Origin: an uncultured Pseudomonadota bacterium
Lineage (GTDB): Bacteria; Pseudomonadota; Alphaproteobacteria; RF32; CAG-239
Direction: 5' to 3'
Assembly (NCBI GenBank): GCA_947054505.1
Contig: CAMRWU010000006.1
Span: 1-64,000 of the forward strand
Length of the DNA: 64,000 bases
Under the pieces are notes generated by a model. That model worked only from the letters and a program-made list of their open reading frames with translations. It had not been told where the DNA came from and made no database searches. Made by a program: the position numbers and the translations under genes. Positions 1 to 7,765 of this stretch are shown piece by piece. Numbering within the stretch: the first letter of the stretch is position 1; every line of letters begins with the position of its first letter.

Positions 1-1
1 C

Positions 2-1372
2 TGTTCTTCTTGTGCCGACACCGTGGCGACAAAGTATAAGATTGACAGCGCGAAGACCTCTGAAGGATGGAACTGGACATCGGGACAAACAACATGCTCT
101 ATGACGGCTTGTCCTGCCGGCTACACCAGAGGCGTGACAGAATGTTCCACGGGATATACCTATTCTTCCAGTGGGAAATCCGGTGGTCAGGTTTGTGGCA
201 AATGCACAACAAAGATTAAGACTTGCCGTGATTATAACGCGAATCTTTTGGAAATAAATGAGTGTTCTGATGGCGGATGTACTCCTGTATATCCGGAAGG
301 TTTCAATGAAACGACCCATGCTCCGATCAAAATATGTTTAATGAAATGCAATGCAAAGTATTATAAAGTTGTTGATGCATCAACTTCGAATCCTAAATGC
401 ATCAAAAAAACCTGTGAAGATTATAACAGTAGTTTTAGTTCACAACAAAATAATGCTGTCTGTCAGGCTGTCTATCCGGAGGGAACTCCCAGCTCATCAT
501 CTGAAGCTATTAGCTGTTATATGTGCTGTGATCAAGGATATTCTGTTAAAGTCCTAAGTTCAACCCAAGCCACATGTGAAAAAATCACATGTGAAACCGG
601 TGATTACCTATCAAGTATTCCGTCAGGAAAAGGCTGTGCAACAGTAACATATAATGGTCTAACATGTTATAAAGACTGCAGTAAGAGATGCGAAAACGAT
701 GGCGATTGCTGGATGCGAAAAGCTGATAACAATTACTGTACAACACCTGCTGATGGGTCTACTGTTTGTAACGGTCAAAACTTTGCAACATCTGCGAACT
801 GCTCTACCGTTGTCAACAGACTGTCCAACTGTCTTCAAACACGGACACCGGATGCACAACCAAATACATCTTTCTGCGGCAACTACTTCTCATTCCAAAG
901 TTTGGTCTGCGATACGGAAACTCATAGATGTATTCCTGAAAAATGTAATTGGGATAATAGTGGTTGCAAATGCTCTACTTATGCGGATTTCATCTATTTT
1001 AAACCGCAAAGCGGAATGGACTGCACATCTAGCGATCCAAGCGCTACCGGTGGAAGAGTTTGTTATCGTTGCACCAAAAAAGCTTGTACATCAAATGATG
1101 CTTGCAGATCAGAACTCGACCAAATCTGTGGCTCGCTGGAATCTGATTGTTTAAGAAGAAATGGTACTATTTATGGCTATTGCATGGGGGCTGCTCAAAC
1201 CAACAAAAAACCATATACAGAAGCATTTTGTGCGCAAAGCAACAATGCATATGTTAATGCATGTAAAGGACATGCCAGCGTTTGCGCAACATGTTCTGAC
1301 GGAAAATGCGTTGCAAAAACATTTGATATCAAGACGGTCGTTCCCGACTATTCAGGATATTATGACAAGTAA
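2..1372 (+). CDS. Cysteine-rich secreted/surface protein, 5' end outside window
   Basis: The frame is open from the first bases of the window, so the GTG at 23 is probably internal and the N-terminus, including any signal peptide, lies upstream. From that GTG there are 46 cysteines in 449 residues, spaced as in small disulfide-bonded modules. The module CPAGYT-RGVTEC followed by YSSSGKSGG and CGKC (about residues 30-60) recurs almost unchanged in the large protein encoded at 58119-60245, so the two are paralogues. No catalytic motif is visible. The cysteine density implies an oxidising location, the periplasm or cell surface. A strong hairpin terminator follows the stop. The biochemical function is unknown; calling it a surface protein is inference. 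Confidence 0.75.
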   Translation, partial: CSSCADTVATKYKIDSAKTSEGWNWTSGQTTCSMTACPAGYTRGVTECSTGYTYSSSGKSGGQVCGKCTTKIKTCRDYNANLLEINECSDGGCTPVYPEGFNETTHAPIKICLMKCNAKYYKVVDASTSNPKCIKKTCEDYNSSFSSQQNNAVCQAVYPEGTPSSSSEAISCYMCCDQGYSVKVLSSTQATCEKITCETGDYLSSIPSGKGCATVTYNGLTCYKDCSKRCENDGDCWMRKADNNYCTTPADGSTVCNGQNFATSANCSTVVNRLSNCLQTRTPDAQPNTSFCGNYFSFQSLVCDTETHRCIPEKCNWDNSGCKCSTYADFIYFKPQSGMDCTSSDPSATGGRVCYRCTKKACTSNDACRSELDQICGSLESDCLRRNGTIYGYCMGAAQTNKKPYTEAFCAQSNNAYVNACKGHASVCATCSDGKCVAKTFDIKTVVPDYSGYYDK

Positions 1373-1378
1373 CTCACC

Positions 1379-1418
1379 AAAACAAAATGCCTCAGCAATT
1401 ACTGAGGCATTTTGTTTT
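1379..1418. terminator. Bidirectional rho-independent terminator
   Basis: A perfect 17-bp inverted repeat (1379-1395 with 1402-1418) encloses a 6-nt loop and has A runs on the left arm and T runs on the right. It lies between convergent genes and can end transcription from both sides. Confidence 0.9.
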
Positions 1419-1429
1419 GTCGTTACAGA

Positions 1430-1828
1430 TTACCCTCTATGCAGAATATCACCAATCTTTTTTTCTGCATAATCACGTTGCTCTTGCGTCTTTGTATCAT
1501 CTGCGGCGTAATCTTTAAGCAACCTAACGATATCGTTTCTATACTGGCGTCTAACGACAGCAATGTGAGCCAGATTGTAAATCGCCGCGCGGGCAATCTG
1601 CTCATCCTCCACCTGCAATTGTTCGGCCAGAGATAAGTAAGGCGGTGTATACGCATCCTTAGGATGAAGTTGACTCAAATCATAAGAATTTTTTTGAATT
1701 TTTTGCGCAATGAGCTCTGAGATTTCGTTATCCTTGGGTTTGCCTCGCCAAAAAATCTGTCGCCCCGTTTTTGTGACGAGTGATTTTATTTTTTTGATGA
1801 TTGCAAACTTTTTTGTTTTGCGCTCCAT
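1430..1828 (-). CDS. Small charged hypothetical protein (132 aa)
   Basis: I do not recognise this protein. It is 132 residues, basic at the N-terminus (MERKTKKF then several Lys/Arg) and more acidic and helical towards the C-terminus, with no signal peptide or membrane segment. A GGGAGG ribosome site sits just ahead of the ATG at 1828. The membrane protein gene at 1868-2257 lies 39 bp upstream on the same strand, so the two are probably one operon. It ends at the shared bidirectional terminator. Confidence 0.65.
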   Translation of the reverse strand: MERKTKKFAIIKKIKSLVTKTGRQIFWRGKPKDNEISELIAQKIQKNSYDLSQLHPKDAYTPPYLSLAEQLQVEDEQIARAAIYNLAHIAVVRRQYRNDIVRLLKDYAADDTKTQEQRDYAEKKIGDILHRG

Positions 1829-1867
1829 CTCATCCCTCCCCGAAAACCTAAATCAACATTCAGACAC

Positions 1868-2257
1868 TTATTTGACGGATTGTAACTCAAACAACTTTTT
1901 AACCCTATCAACCAAAGAAACTTTTGTCTCACATGTTTGAGTATTTTTATTCCAGAAACCGCCACTTTCTTCACATTTACGCGCTTCTCTGCCGGCAAAT
2001 TCATAATACATATATGCACCGCCGCCCAAAAGTGCCAGAACCAGCAATAGCAATATCATGTGTTTGGCCAAAAACCAAAACATCCAGAGTCCAACCACTC
2101 CTAGCAGAATCATTTTATTCATCATCGAGGGGGCAAAAACATATGCCTGTAAAGCAAAATATACAGTTGCCAATGCAAAAATAACATTGACCGGTGAATG
2201 TAAACAAAAAAGTAAAAAACGCTTTAATAATCCAGCTTTCTGTTCTTCTTCAGCCAT
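1868..2257 (-). CDS. Small membrane protein of unknown function
   Basis: The reading frame extends upstream to 2311, but the ATG at 2257 is preferred because an AAGGAG site (2265-2270) precedes it by 7 bases. The 129-residue product starts MAEEEQKAGLLKRF and has two to three hydrophobic stretches (roughly residues 18-35, 40-58 and 61-80). A short soluble tail contains a CEESGGFW...TQTCE pair of cysteines that could form a disulfide. It resembles no family I can name. It is probably co-transcribed with the small charged protein gene directly downstream. Confidence 0.7.
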   Translation of the reverse strand: MAEEEQKAGLLKRFLLFCLHSPVNVIFALATVYFALQAYVFAPSMMNKMILLGVVGLWMFWFLAKHMILLLLVLALLGGGAYMYYEFAGREARKCEESGGFWNKNTQTCETKVSLVDRVKKLFELQSVK

Positions 2258-2379
2258 TATCAATCTCCTTAAAATTTGTCTGATTTTAGCCTTTTTTTCA
2301 TTTGCTCGCAAGTCTTTTTATTAGTTGTTAATTATTCAGCTTTCAAGAGGAATTGAAAAATTTATTCTCGTTGAAACGC

Positions 2380-2780
2380 GACAATCCTAGCCATTAAAAA
2401 AGCCCGCATTAAGCGGGCTTTTTTATTAATTGTATAGTAACGGGAGTTCCTCGGCGGTGCGGGCGCTATGCACTCCGCATCTTCGGCCTCCGGCCTCAGA
2501 TGGCGACACTGACGGTCGCCTCCAACGACGCAATACTTCGCATTGCTTGTTAGTCGAACTCGCTTCGCGACTTCAAGCACGACAATCCTAGCCATTAAAA
2601 AAGCCCGCATTAAGCGGGCTTTTTATTAATTGTACGGTAACGGGAGTTCCTCGGCGGTGCGGGCGCTATGCACTCCGCATCTTCGGCCTCCGGCCTCAGA
2701 TGGCGACACTGACGGTCGCCTCCAACGACGCAATACTTCGCATTGCTTGTTAGTCGAACTCGCTTCGCGACTTCAAGCAC
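2380..2780. repeat. Two tandem copies of a ~200-bp hairpin-rich repeat
   Basis: Two nearly identical units lie head to tail (2380-2580, 201 bp, and 2581-2780, 200 bp). They differ by one T in a T-run and a couple of substitutions. A third copy of only the first 45 bases (2781-2825) follows and leads into tRNA-Asp. Each unit starts with a terminator hairpin (GCCCGC-GCGGGC with A/T tracts) followed by about 155 bp of GC-richer DNA holding several short inverted repeats, for example GGCGAC/GTCGCC and GCAAT/ATTGC. Open frames across it on the minus strand look spurious. It fills most of a 560-bp stretch without protein genes. Confidence 0.85.
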
Positions 2781-2796
2781 GACAATCCTAGCCATT

Positions 2797-2825
2797 AAAA
2801 AAGCCCGCATTAAGCGGGCTTTTTT
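2797..2825 (-). terminator. Terminator of tRNA-Asp
   Basis: A 12-bp stem (2797-2808 with 2814-2825) with GCCCGC/GCGGGC core and A/T tracts begins 2 bases after the tRNA 3' end. The same hairpin is copied in both upstream repeat units. Confidence 0.9.
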
Positions 2826-2827
2826 AA

Positions 2828-2904
2828 TGGCGGGAGTGACGAGGCTCGAACTCGCGACCTCCTGCGTGACAGGCAGGCGCTCTAACCAACTGAGCTACAC
2901 CCCC
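2828..2904 (-). tRNA. tRNA-Asp (GTC)
   Basis: A complete cloverleaf is seen on the minus strand. The 7-bp acceptor stem GGGGGTG/CACTCCC has one G-T pair. The D-arm is GCTC/GAGC, the anticodon arm is CCTGC-CTGTCAC-GCAGG giving anticodon GTC, and the T-arm is GCGAG-TTCGAGC-CTCGT. The CCA end is encoded (2828-2830). It decodes aspartate codons. Confidence 0.97.
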
Positions 2905-3074
2905 ACGGTGTTGACGAGGTTCTTTATAGCTAACAAAAAAAACAAAAGCAAGTATTTTTTTTATAATTTTCATATTTTTTTTATTTTTCTCATGATATAA
3001 GGGGCTTAGGCTATATTTTTAGCCTCACTTATGCACACTAAAACTATAAAATACTTTCTTAATGGGAAAGATAT

Positions 3075-4523
3075 TTGTATATTTTCCCTGTTGTAACAAG
3101 ATTATCAGGGTGTGATCAGTTGATTAATATATTGAATTATATAGAAGCAAAACTAAAACACAGAACAAAACGTAAAATTATTACGTTGGGTTACGTGTTG
3201 GCTATTATCGGCGCATTTATCTTATCTTTAACAAATAATAACTATGTTAATGCCTCGGTTTCTTCCACAGAACGCTTTGATTATCTTGAGATTGAGAATC
3301 TGACCGCCTCACAGGATATCTATCAGGATAGTTCCGTTGATAATATCAAATCCCTTTTTAACGTTGTATCTTCTTTGGTTCGTCATAAAAAAATTGTTAA
3401 AGAAATTACCGTACAAAAAGGTGATAACCTGATTTCTATCTTAAACAATCTCAGTATTGACCGCTCCGGAGCTAATAGTATCTATAGTAAAATTAAGCAA
3501 TATTATAATCCCACGGATTTAAAAGCCGGTCAAAAATTGTCCGCCTCACTTCTGATTAATCCTCAAACAGACGAAATTATCGAATTTTATTCACTGACAT
3601 TAATTCCCCAATTAGGAGAAAGAATCGTCATTTCATTGGGCGAAGACGGTGATTATCAGGTGAAAAAAGAAAAGGATGAGTTGGTTCCAGAAATTAACAG
3701 CGCCACAGGTGAAATCAGCGGTACTCTTTCTCAGAGTATGCAACGTCAAGGGGTTCCGTCGCGCGTCATTAATAACTTTATTCAGATTTTTGCTTACTCT
3801 ATCGATTTTCGTCGCGATGTTCGCAAAGGAGATAAATTTGAAATCATCTATGAAAACCAAATTTCTCCTGACGGCAAGATTGTTAAATCCGGTGATATAT
3901 TATATGCCGGCTTGATTATGCGCAAAGATCGTATCGGCCTTTATCGCTTCAAAAACGCACGTGGTGATGTGGATTATTATACGGAAAAAGGGTTGGCAAT
4001 GAAGAAGACTTTATACAAAATGCCGTTGCATAAGTGTTCGCGAATCTCGTCTCCGTTCGGAAAACGTTATCACCCAATCCTGAAACACTATAAAATTCAC
4101 TGGGGTGTGGATTATGCCGCTCCATACGGTACTCCTATTCTTGCCGGCGGTGATGGGGTTGTTCAAGTTGCTAAATATAACGGCGCATACGGAAACTATG
4201 TTAAAATACGTCATAACTCTGAGTTTTCAACCGCTTATGGTCATATGAAAGGCTTTGCAAGAGGAATCGCTCCGGGGACCAGAGTTACTCAGGGACAAGT
4301 TATTGGTTATGTTGGTAGTACCGGTCGTTCTACAGGACCTCACGTTCACTATGAGGTTGTTCAAAACGGTCGGCGTGTTAATCCGAGAACAATTAAGGCA
4401 TCTGCCGGAGAGAACTTGTCCGGTGCGAATTTAACCAAATTCAAAAAAATGGTTGCAGATCTTCAAACATCTTATAACACGATGTTTGCTCAAAATAACA
4501 CATCTCAGTTGGCTAAGAAGTAA
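3075..4523 (+). CDS. M23 family murein endopeptidase with OapA/LysM-like domain
   Basis: This is an envelope peptidoglycan hydrolase of the MepM/OapA type, expected to cleave peptide cross-links. A single membrane anchor lies near residues 37-53 (ITLGYVLAIIGAFILSL). A LysM/OapA-like domain follows (VQKGDNLISILNNL and DLKAGQKLSASL). The C-terminal M23 domain carries zinc ligands in HWGVDYAAP and GPHVHYEV, with the YGHMKG loop. The start is uncertain because no ATG exists before the anchor: TTG at 3075 has GGGAAAG upstream, and TTG at 3120 is an alternative. It is the only gene in this direction between tRNA-Asp and the acyltransferase. Confidence 0.88.
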   Translation: MYIFPVVTRLSGCDQLINILNYIEAKLKHRTKRKIITLGYVLAIIGAFILSLTNNNYVNASVSSTERFDYLEIENLTASQDIYQDSSVDNIKSLFNVVSSLVRHKKIVKEITVQKGDNLISILNNLSIDRSGANSIYSKIKQYYNPTDLKAGQKLSASLLINPQTDEIIEFYSLTLIPQLGERIVISLGEDGDYQVKKEKDELVPEINSATGEISGTLSQSMQRQGVPSRVINNFIQIFAYSIDFRRDVRKGDKFEIIYENQISPDGKIVKSGDILYAGLIMRKDRIGLYRFKNARGDVDYYTEKGLAMKKTLYKMPLHKCSRISSPFGKRYHPILKHYKIHWGVDYAAPYGTPILAGGDGVVQVAKYNGAYGNYVKIRHNSEFSTAYGHMKGFARGIAPGTRVTQGQVIGYVGSTGRSTGPHVHYEVVQNGRRVNPRTIKASAGENLSGANLTKFKKMVADLQTSYNTMFAQNNTSQLAKK

Positions 4524-4532
4524 AATATTGTA

Positions 4533-5270
4533 TCACCCGTTGTTCTTTTTATTAGGAATATAATCTGCTGAACCATTTGGATCCCACGTTATTCCGCCCT
4601 TTTTGACGACTCTGGCAGGATTTCCAGCAATAGCAGAATGTTTGTCCGGAAATACTCCGGAAACAACGGCTCCCCAACCGATAATATTATCATCTGCGAT
4701 TTTTGAATTTTTCAGAATCGATGCATTAGCCCCAACCCAGACATGTTCGCCAATCTCCATCCTATCAACATAATTGATTAGTTTATGACTTTCAACATCA
4801 TATATGGGGTGAGCATCGGTATTAAAAAGCGTTATTCCGTACGCGAACATACATTCTTTTCCGATTTTTATTCTTGCATTACAATTGAACTGGATTATAG
4901 AACAACTTTCAAAGCTTGTTTTTTCACCAATAAGAACTTCGGCATTGGAAATTTTACCAAAATTATGATGCTCCTGTCCCATCAAGATAGAGAGCTTTCC
5001 TCCGACAGCCACATCATCACCGATAACTATCCGGCAATTATCTCCATATATAGATATATTGATCTGCCCCGTTCCCGACCGCAAATTCCTGATGCTGATA
5101 TAATTTCCTTCTCCTTTGATGTTTAAAGATACTCTTGCCTGACAATCGTCGTCAATGTTTATTTGATTATTCTGTTTTAGCTGGATAATCTTCAAGTAAT
5201 TATCAATTGCTTTTCTCTTCTTTTTAGAAAAAGCAAGCGATTTTTTTAGTATCAAAGAAATTTTTTTCAT
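4533..5270 (-). CDS. Hexapeptide-repeat acyltransferase
   Basis: The product is a left-handed beta-helix acyltransferase, probably an O-acetyltransferase that modifies a surface sugar. Hexapeptide periodicity runs from about residue 70 to 225 (INISIYGDNCRIVIGDDV, AEVLIGEKTSF, RIKIGKECMFAYG). It is followed by the WVGANASILKNSKIADDNIIGWGAVVSG block and the closing AGNPARVVKKGG typical of sugar acetyltransferases. The putative catalytic His is in LFNTDAHPIYD. The ATG at 5270 is preferred over the adjacent GTG because AGGTGG then has usable spacing. It lies downstream of a GT2 gene on the same strand, which supports a glycan role. The acceptor is unknown. Confidence 0.82.
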   Translation of the reverse strand: MKKISLILKKSLAFSKKKRKAIDNYLKIIQLKQNNQINIDDDCQARVSLNIKGEGNYISIRNLRSGTGQINISIYGDNCRIVIGDDVAVGGKLSILMGQEHHNFGKISNAEVLIGEKTSFESCSIIQFNCNARIKIGKECMFAYGITLFNTDAHPIYDVESHKLINYVDRMEIGEHVWVGANASILKNSKIADDNIIGWGAVVSGVFPDKHSAIAGNPARVVKKGGITWDPNGSADYIPNKKNNG

Positions 5271-5358
5271 CACTCCACCTCAACTTTAGTAAATATATTT
5301 TACTAAAGCGGAGATTTTGTTTCAACAAATAATCACAATCAGATGACAAAAATTCCTT

Positions 5359-6210
5359 TTACAAGAAACTCTTTTGCCGAATAGTCACCAGCGGAATGCA
5401 ACCAAACAACAAAATCTTTCGTTTATTACCTTTTTCAACAGATTTGATAACAGGCAGAATGCCGAACAGCTTATATTCGGTCTTTTGCTGGCGACGCAAT
5501 AAAAATTCCTCATACAGATAAGGATGTTCCTTTCTTAAGAAGGCATATATCATATCGCTGGCCCGAAGTATTTTGTCATCATGCTTATGAGAAGTGTTAT
5601 CGCTATGGTCGCGATAATTGAGCAGTATTTTTTGAATATTATGAAACTTAGTGAAAGGAATCAGTCTGGAAAACAGAGCGTAGTCTTCTGCGGGTGAAAA
5701 TTCTTCTTCATAAAAAATATTATTATCCGTCAGTACTGACTTGCGCAACATAGCAACCGGATGGGTTACGACACAGCCGGCCATCATGCCCAATTTTATC
5801 TGATGATCATCTTCCGGATGAGAATGACAAGGACGCTTGCTGACAAAATTATAATGCAATGCTGAAACAACACCATAATCAGGATGTTTATCCAAGAATG
5901 ACGCTTCTTCTGCAAAACGTTCCGGCACGGATATGTCATCATGGTCCATAACAGCCAAATATTCGCCCTGTGCCCAGTCAATCAGCTTATTGCGAGAAGC
6001 CGAAATCCCAATATTTTTTTCATTTTTTTGATACTTAATTCTTGAATCCGAATATGATTTGACAATATCCTCAACAGGATGTTCCGGACAATCATCCAAA
6101 ATCAGAAATTCAAAATCTGCATAAGTCTGACCTAAAACACTTTCTATCGTTTCTCTCAGATAGCTTTCCGGTGTTTTGTAGACAGACATTAAAACAGAAA
6201 TTTTGGGCAT
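5359..6210 (-). CDS. Family 2 glycosyltransferase
   Basis: This is a GT-A fold transferase acting on nucleotide-sugars at the inner face of the membrane, probably in surface polysaccharide assembly. The N-terminus ISVLMSVYKTPESYLRETIESVLGQTYADFEFLILDD is the canonical GT2 start. The catalytic-metal motif appears as MDHDD (near residue 92), followed by the RFAEEASFLDKHPDYGVV region. There is no membrane segment. AAGGAG sits 6 bases before the ATG. The acyltransferase gene follows after about 90 bp, so the two probably modify the same glycan. Donor and acceptor cannot be predicted. Confidence 0.88.
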   Translation of the reverse strand: MPKISVLMSVYKTPESYLRETIESVLGQTYADFEFLILDDCPEHPVEDIVKSYSDSRIKYQKNEKNIGISASRNKLIDWAQGEYLAVMDHDDISVPERFAEEASFLDKHPDYGVVSALHYNFVSKRPCHSHPEDDHQIKLGMMAGCVVTHPVAMLRKSVLTDNNIFYEEEFSPAEDYALFSRLIPFTKFHNIQKILLNYRDHSDNTSHKHDDKILRASDMIYAFLRKEHPYLYEEFLLRRQQKTEYKLFGILPVIKSVEKGNKRKILLFGCIPLVTIRQKSFL

Positions 6211-6315
6211 GATAAACTCCTTTAGCTAACTAATGCTTGCAGTCTATCATGCTTATATAATTTGTCAACAATACAACTACCAATAGTGACAAAACTTTTT
6301 ACATATATAAAACAC

Positions 6316-6343
6316 AAAACCCCTAGCGATTGCTAGGGGTTTT
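6316..6343 (-). terminator. Terminator of tRNA-Thr
   Basis: A perfect 12-bp stem (6316-6327 with 6332-6343) with a 4-nt loop and a CCCCTAGC/GCTAGGGG core begins 2 bases past the tRNA 3' end. Confidence 0.9.
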
Positions 6344-6345
6344 GA

Positions 6346-6421
<76 letters not shown>

Positions 6422-6448
6422 ATTGTTTGCTTTGTACAACAAACAAAT

Positions 6449-7765
6449 TTATTTTTCAAGACCTTTTACAATATTTATGAAATCTTGTCCGCGCTCCATA
6501 AAATTTTTGTAATATCCGAAACTTGGCGCTGTCGGCGAAAACAAAACCAATGTTCCGCCACAAGCTTTTAAGTTATTAAAAGCAGCCTCGACTCCTTGCT
6601 TCAGATTTTCTGCCTCGATCAGAACAAAATCTTTTCTCGTAACATACTTACGAATCGCCTCTGCAATCTGACTACCACATTGAAACAACGTTACGGCAAC
6701 TTTTACTTTGGGATTATCTTGGATGAATTTGGCATATTCAGTATAATCCTGCTGGTTTTCAATACCACCGGAGATAATTGCCATATCATCATCAAAGCTC
6801 TTCATTCCGCCGATAGCGGCTTCCGGTGCTGTTGAAATGCTGTCATTAATAAACAACACATCATCAATCGTTGCAACCTTTTGCAACCGATGAGGCAACG
6901 GCTCAAAATCTTTTAAACTTTCAACGGCTTGCTCGACATCCAATCCCAAAGCTTGGATAATTTCCATAACACCGGCAAGATTATCTAAATTATGATTGCC
7001 GCTGATTTTCAAATCGCCAATATTGACAACAAGTTTTTGTCCGTTAAACAGTTCCCTTCCCTCGGCATGAAAACTATCATCAACATTATACAAGCGAACA
7101 TTGGACATCCCTTGACTATAGGCTTTTAATTGTTCATTACGTTCATTTATCAGGCACATCTCCCCAACCTTTTGATTATGAGCCAAGTGAAGCTTGTCCT
7201 GACAGTAATTTACATGACCACGATGCCAATCCGTGTGTACCGAAAAAAGGTTGGTAAACATAACGATATGCGGTGATGTCGTTAAATCACTAGCTTGATA
7301 GCTGGAGAACTCTCCGACAATATAGTCATATTCTTTATCCAGAAGCTCAATCAACGGTTTTCCGATATTGCCGCCCAGCGCAACGTTGCACCCTAACGAA
7401 CGCATCATATGATACAGCATACTGACACTGGTGCTCTTTCCTTTTGAACCACTGATACCAATGACTTTTGTTTGGGGATGATTAACGCGCATCTCACTTA
7501 AAAACAAATCAGAACTTGAGGTCGTTTTTATGCCTTTATGACGGATTTTTTGATATTCATCTTTATAAATGCTGACCCCCGGTGAACGTATCACAACATC
7601 AGTTTGCTTCAGCAACTCCTCAAAACGGTCAGCGCCGTCTTTATCTTCATAAACGCTAACATTCTTCGGTAATTGATGATTTTCAAGATATGTCTTGACA
7701 GATGCTCCCTCGGCGCCCAATCCCCAAATCATAATATTTTTGTCTTTAAGATCATTTAGCAACAT
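6449..7765 (-). CDS. UDP-MurNAc-L-Ala--glutamate ligase, MurD2-like
   Basis: This is an ATP-dependent Mur ligase that adds glutamate to UDP-MurNAc-L-Ala in cytoplasmic peptidoglycan precursor synthesis. The N-terminal domain has IWGLGAEGA, the central P-loop is SGSKGKST, then EFSSYQ and NLFSVHTDWHRG, and the C-terminal domain has HRLQKV and the FSPTAPSFGYYKNFMERG block. Ordinary MurD normally shows GTNGKST and HLDRH. The SKGKST and DWH variants and SPGVSIY recall MurD2, the L-glutamate-adding ligase paired with MurL in Xanthomonas. That assignment is from memory and needs a tree. The ATG at 7765 is chosen over 7840 because AAGGAAA precedes it. It overlaps the channel gene by 14 bp. Confidence 0.8.
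   Translation of the reverse strand: MLLNDLKDKNIMIWGLGAEGASVKTYLENHQLPKNVSVYEDKDGADRFEELLKQTDVVIRSPGVSIYKDEYQKIRHKGIKTTSSSDLFLSEMRVNHPQTKVIGISGSKGKSTSVSMLYHMMRSLGCNVALGGNIGKPLIELLDKEYDYIVGEFSSYQASDLTTSPHIVMFTNLFSVHTDWHRGHVNYCQDKLHLAHNQKVGEMCLINERNEQLKAYSQGMSNVRLYNVDDSFHAEGRELFNGQKLVVNIGDLKISGNHNLDNLAGVMEIIQALGLDVEQAVESLKDFEPLPHRLQKVATIDDVLFINDSISTAPEAAIGGMKSFDDDMAIISGGIENQQDYTEYAKFIQDNPKVKVAVTLFQCGSQIAEAIRKYVTRKDFVLIEAENLKQGVEAAFNNLKACGGTLVLFSPTAPSFGYYKNFMERGQDFINIVKGLEK

Noticed and set aside
2380..2780. CRISPR array
   Set aside because: Only two 200-bp units without short repeats and unique spacers, and no cas genes.
2362..2810. Minus-strand open frames in the repeat (MARIVVLEVAKRVRL)
   Set aside because: They follow the repeat units and terminators, lack ribosome sites and repeat identically, so they reflect repeated DNA rather than a protein.
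2743..3000. 85-residue open frame ending in TRLELATSCVTGRRSNQLSY
   Set aside because: It is antisense translation of tRNA-Asp and its terminator, a familiar annotation artefact.
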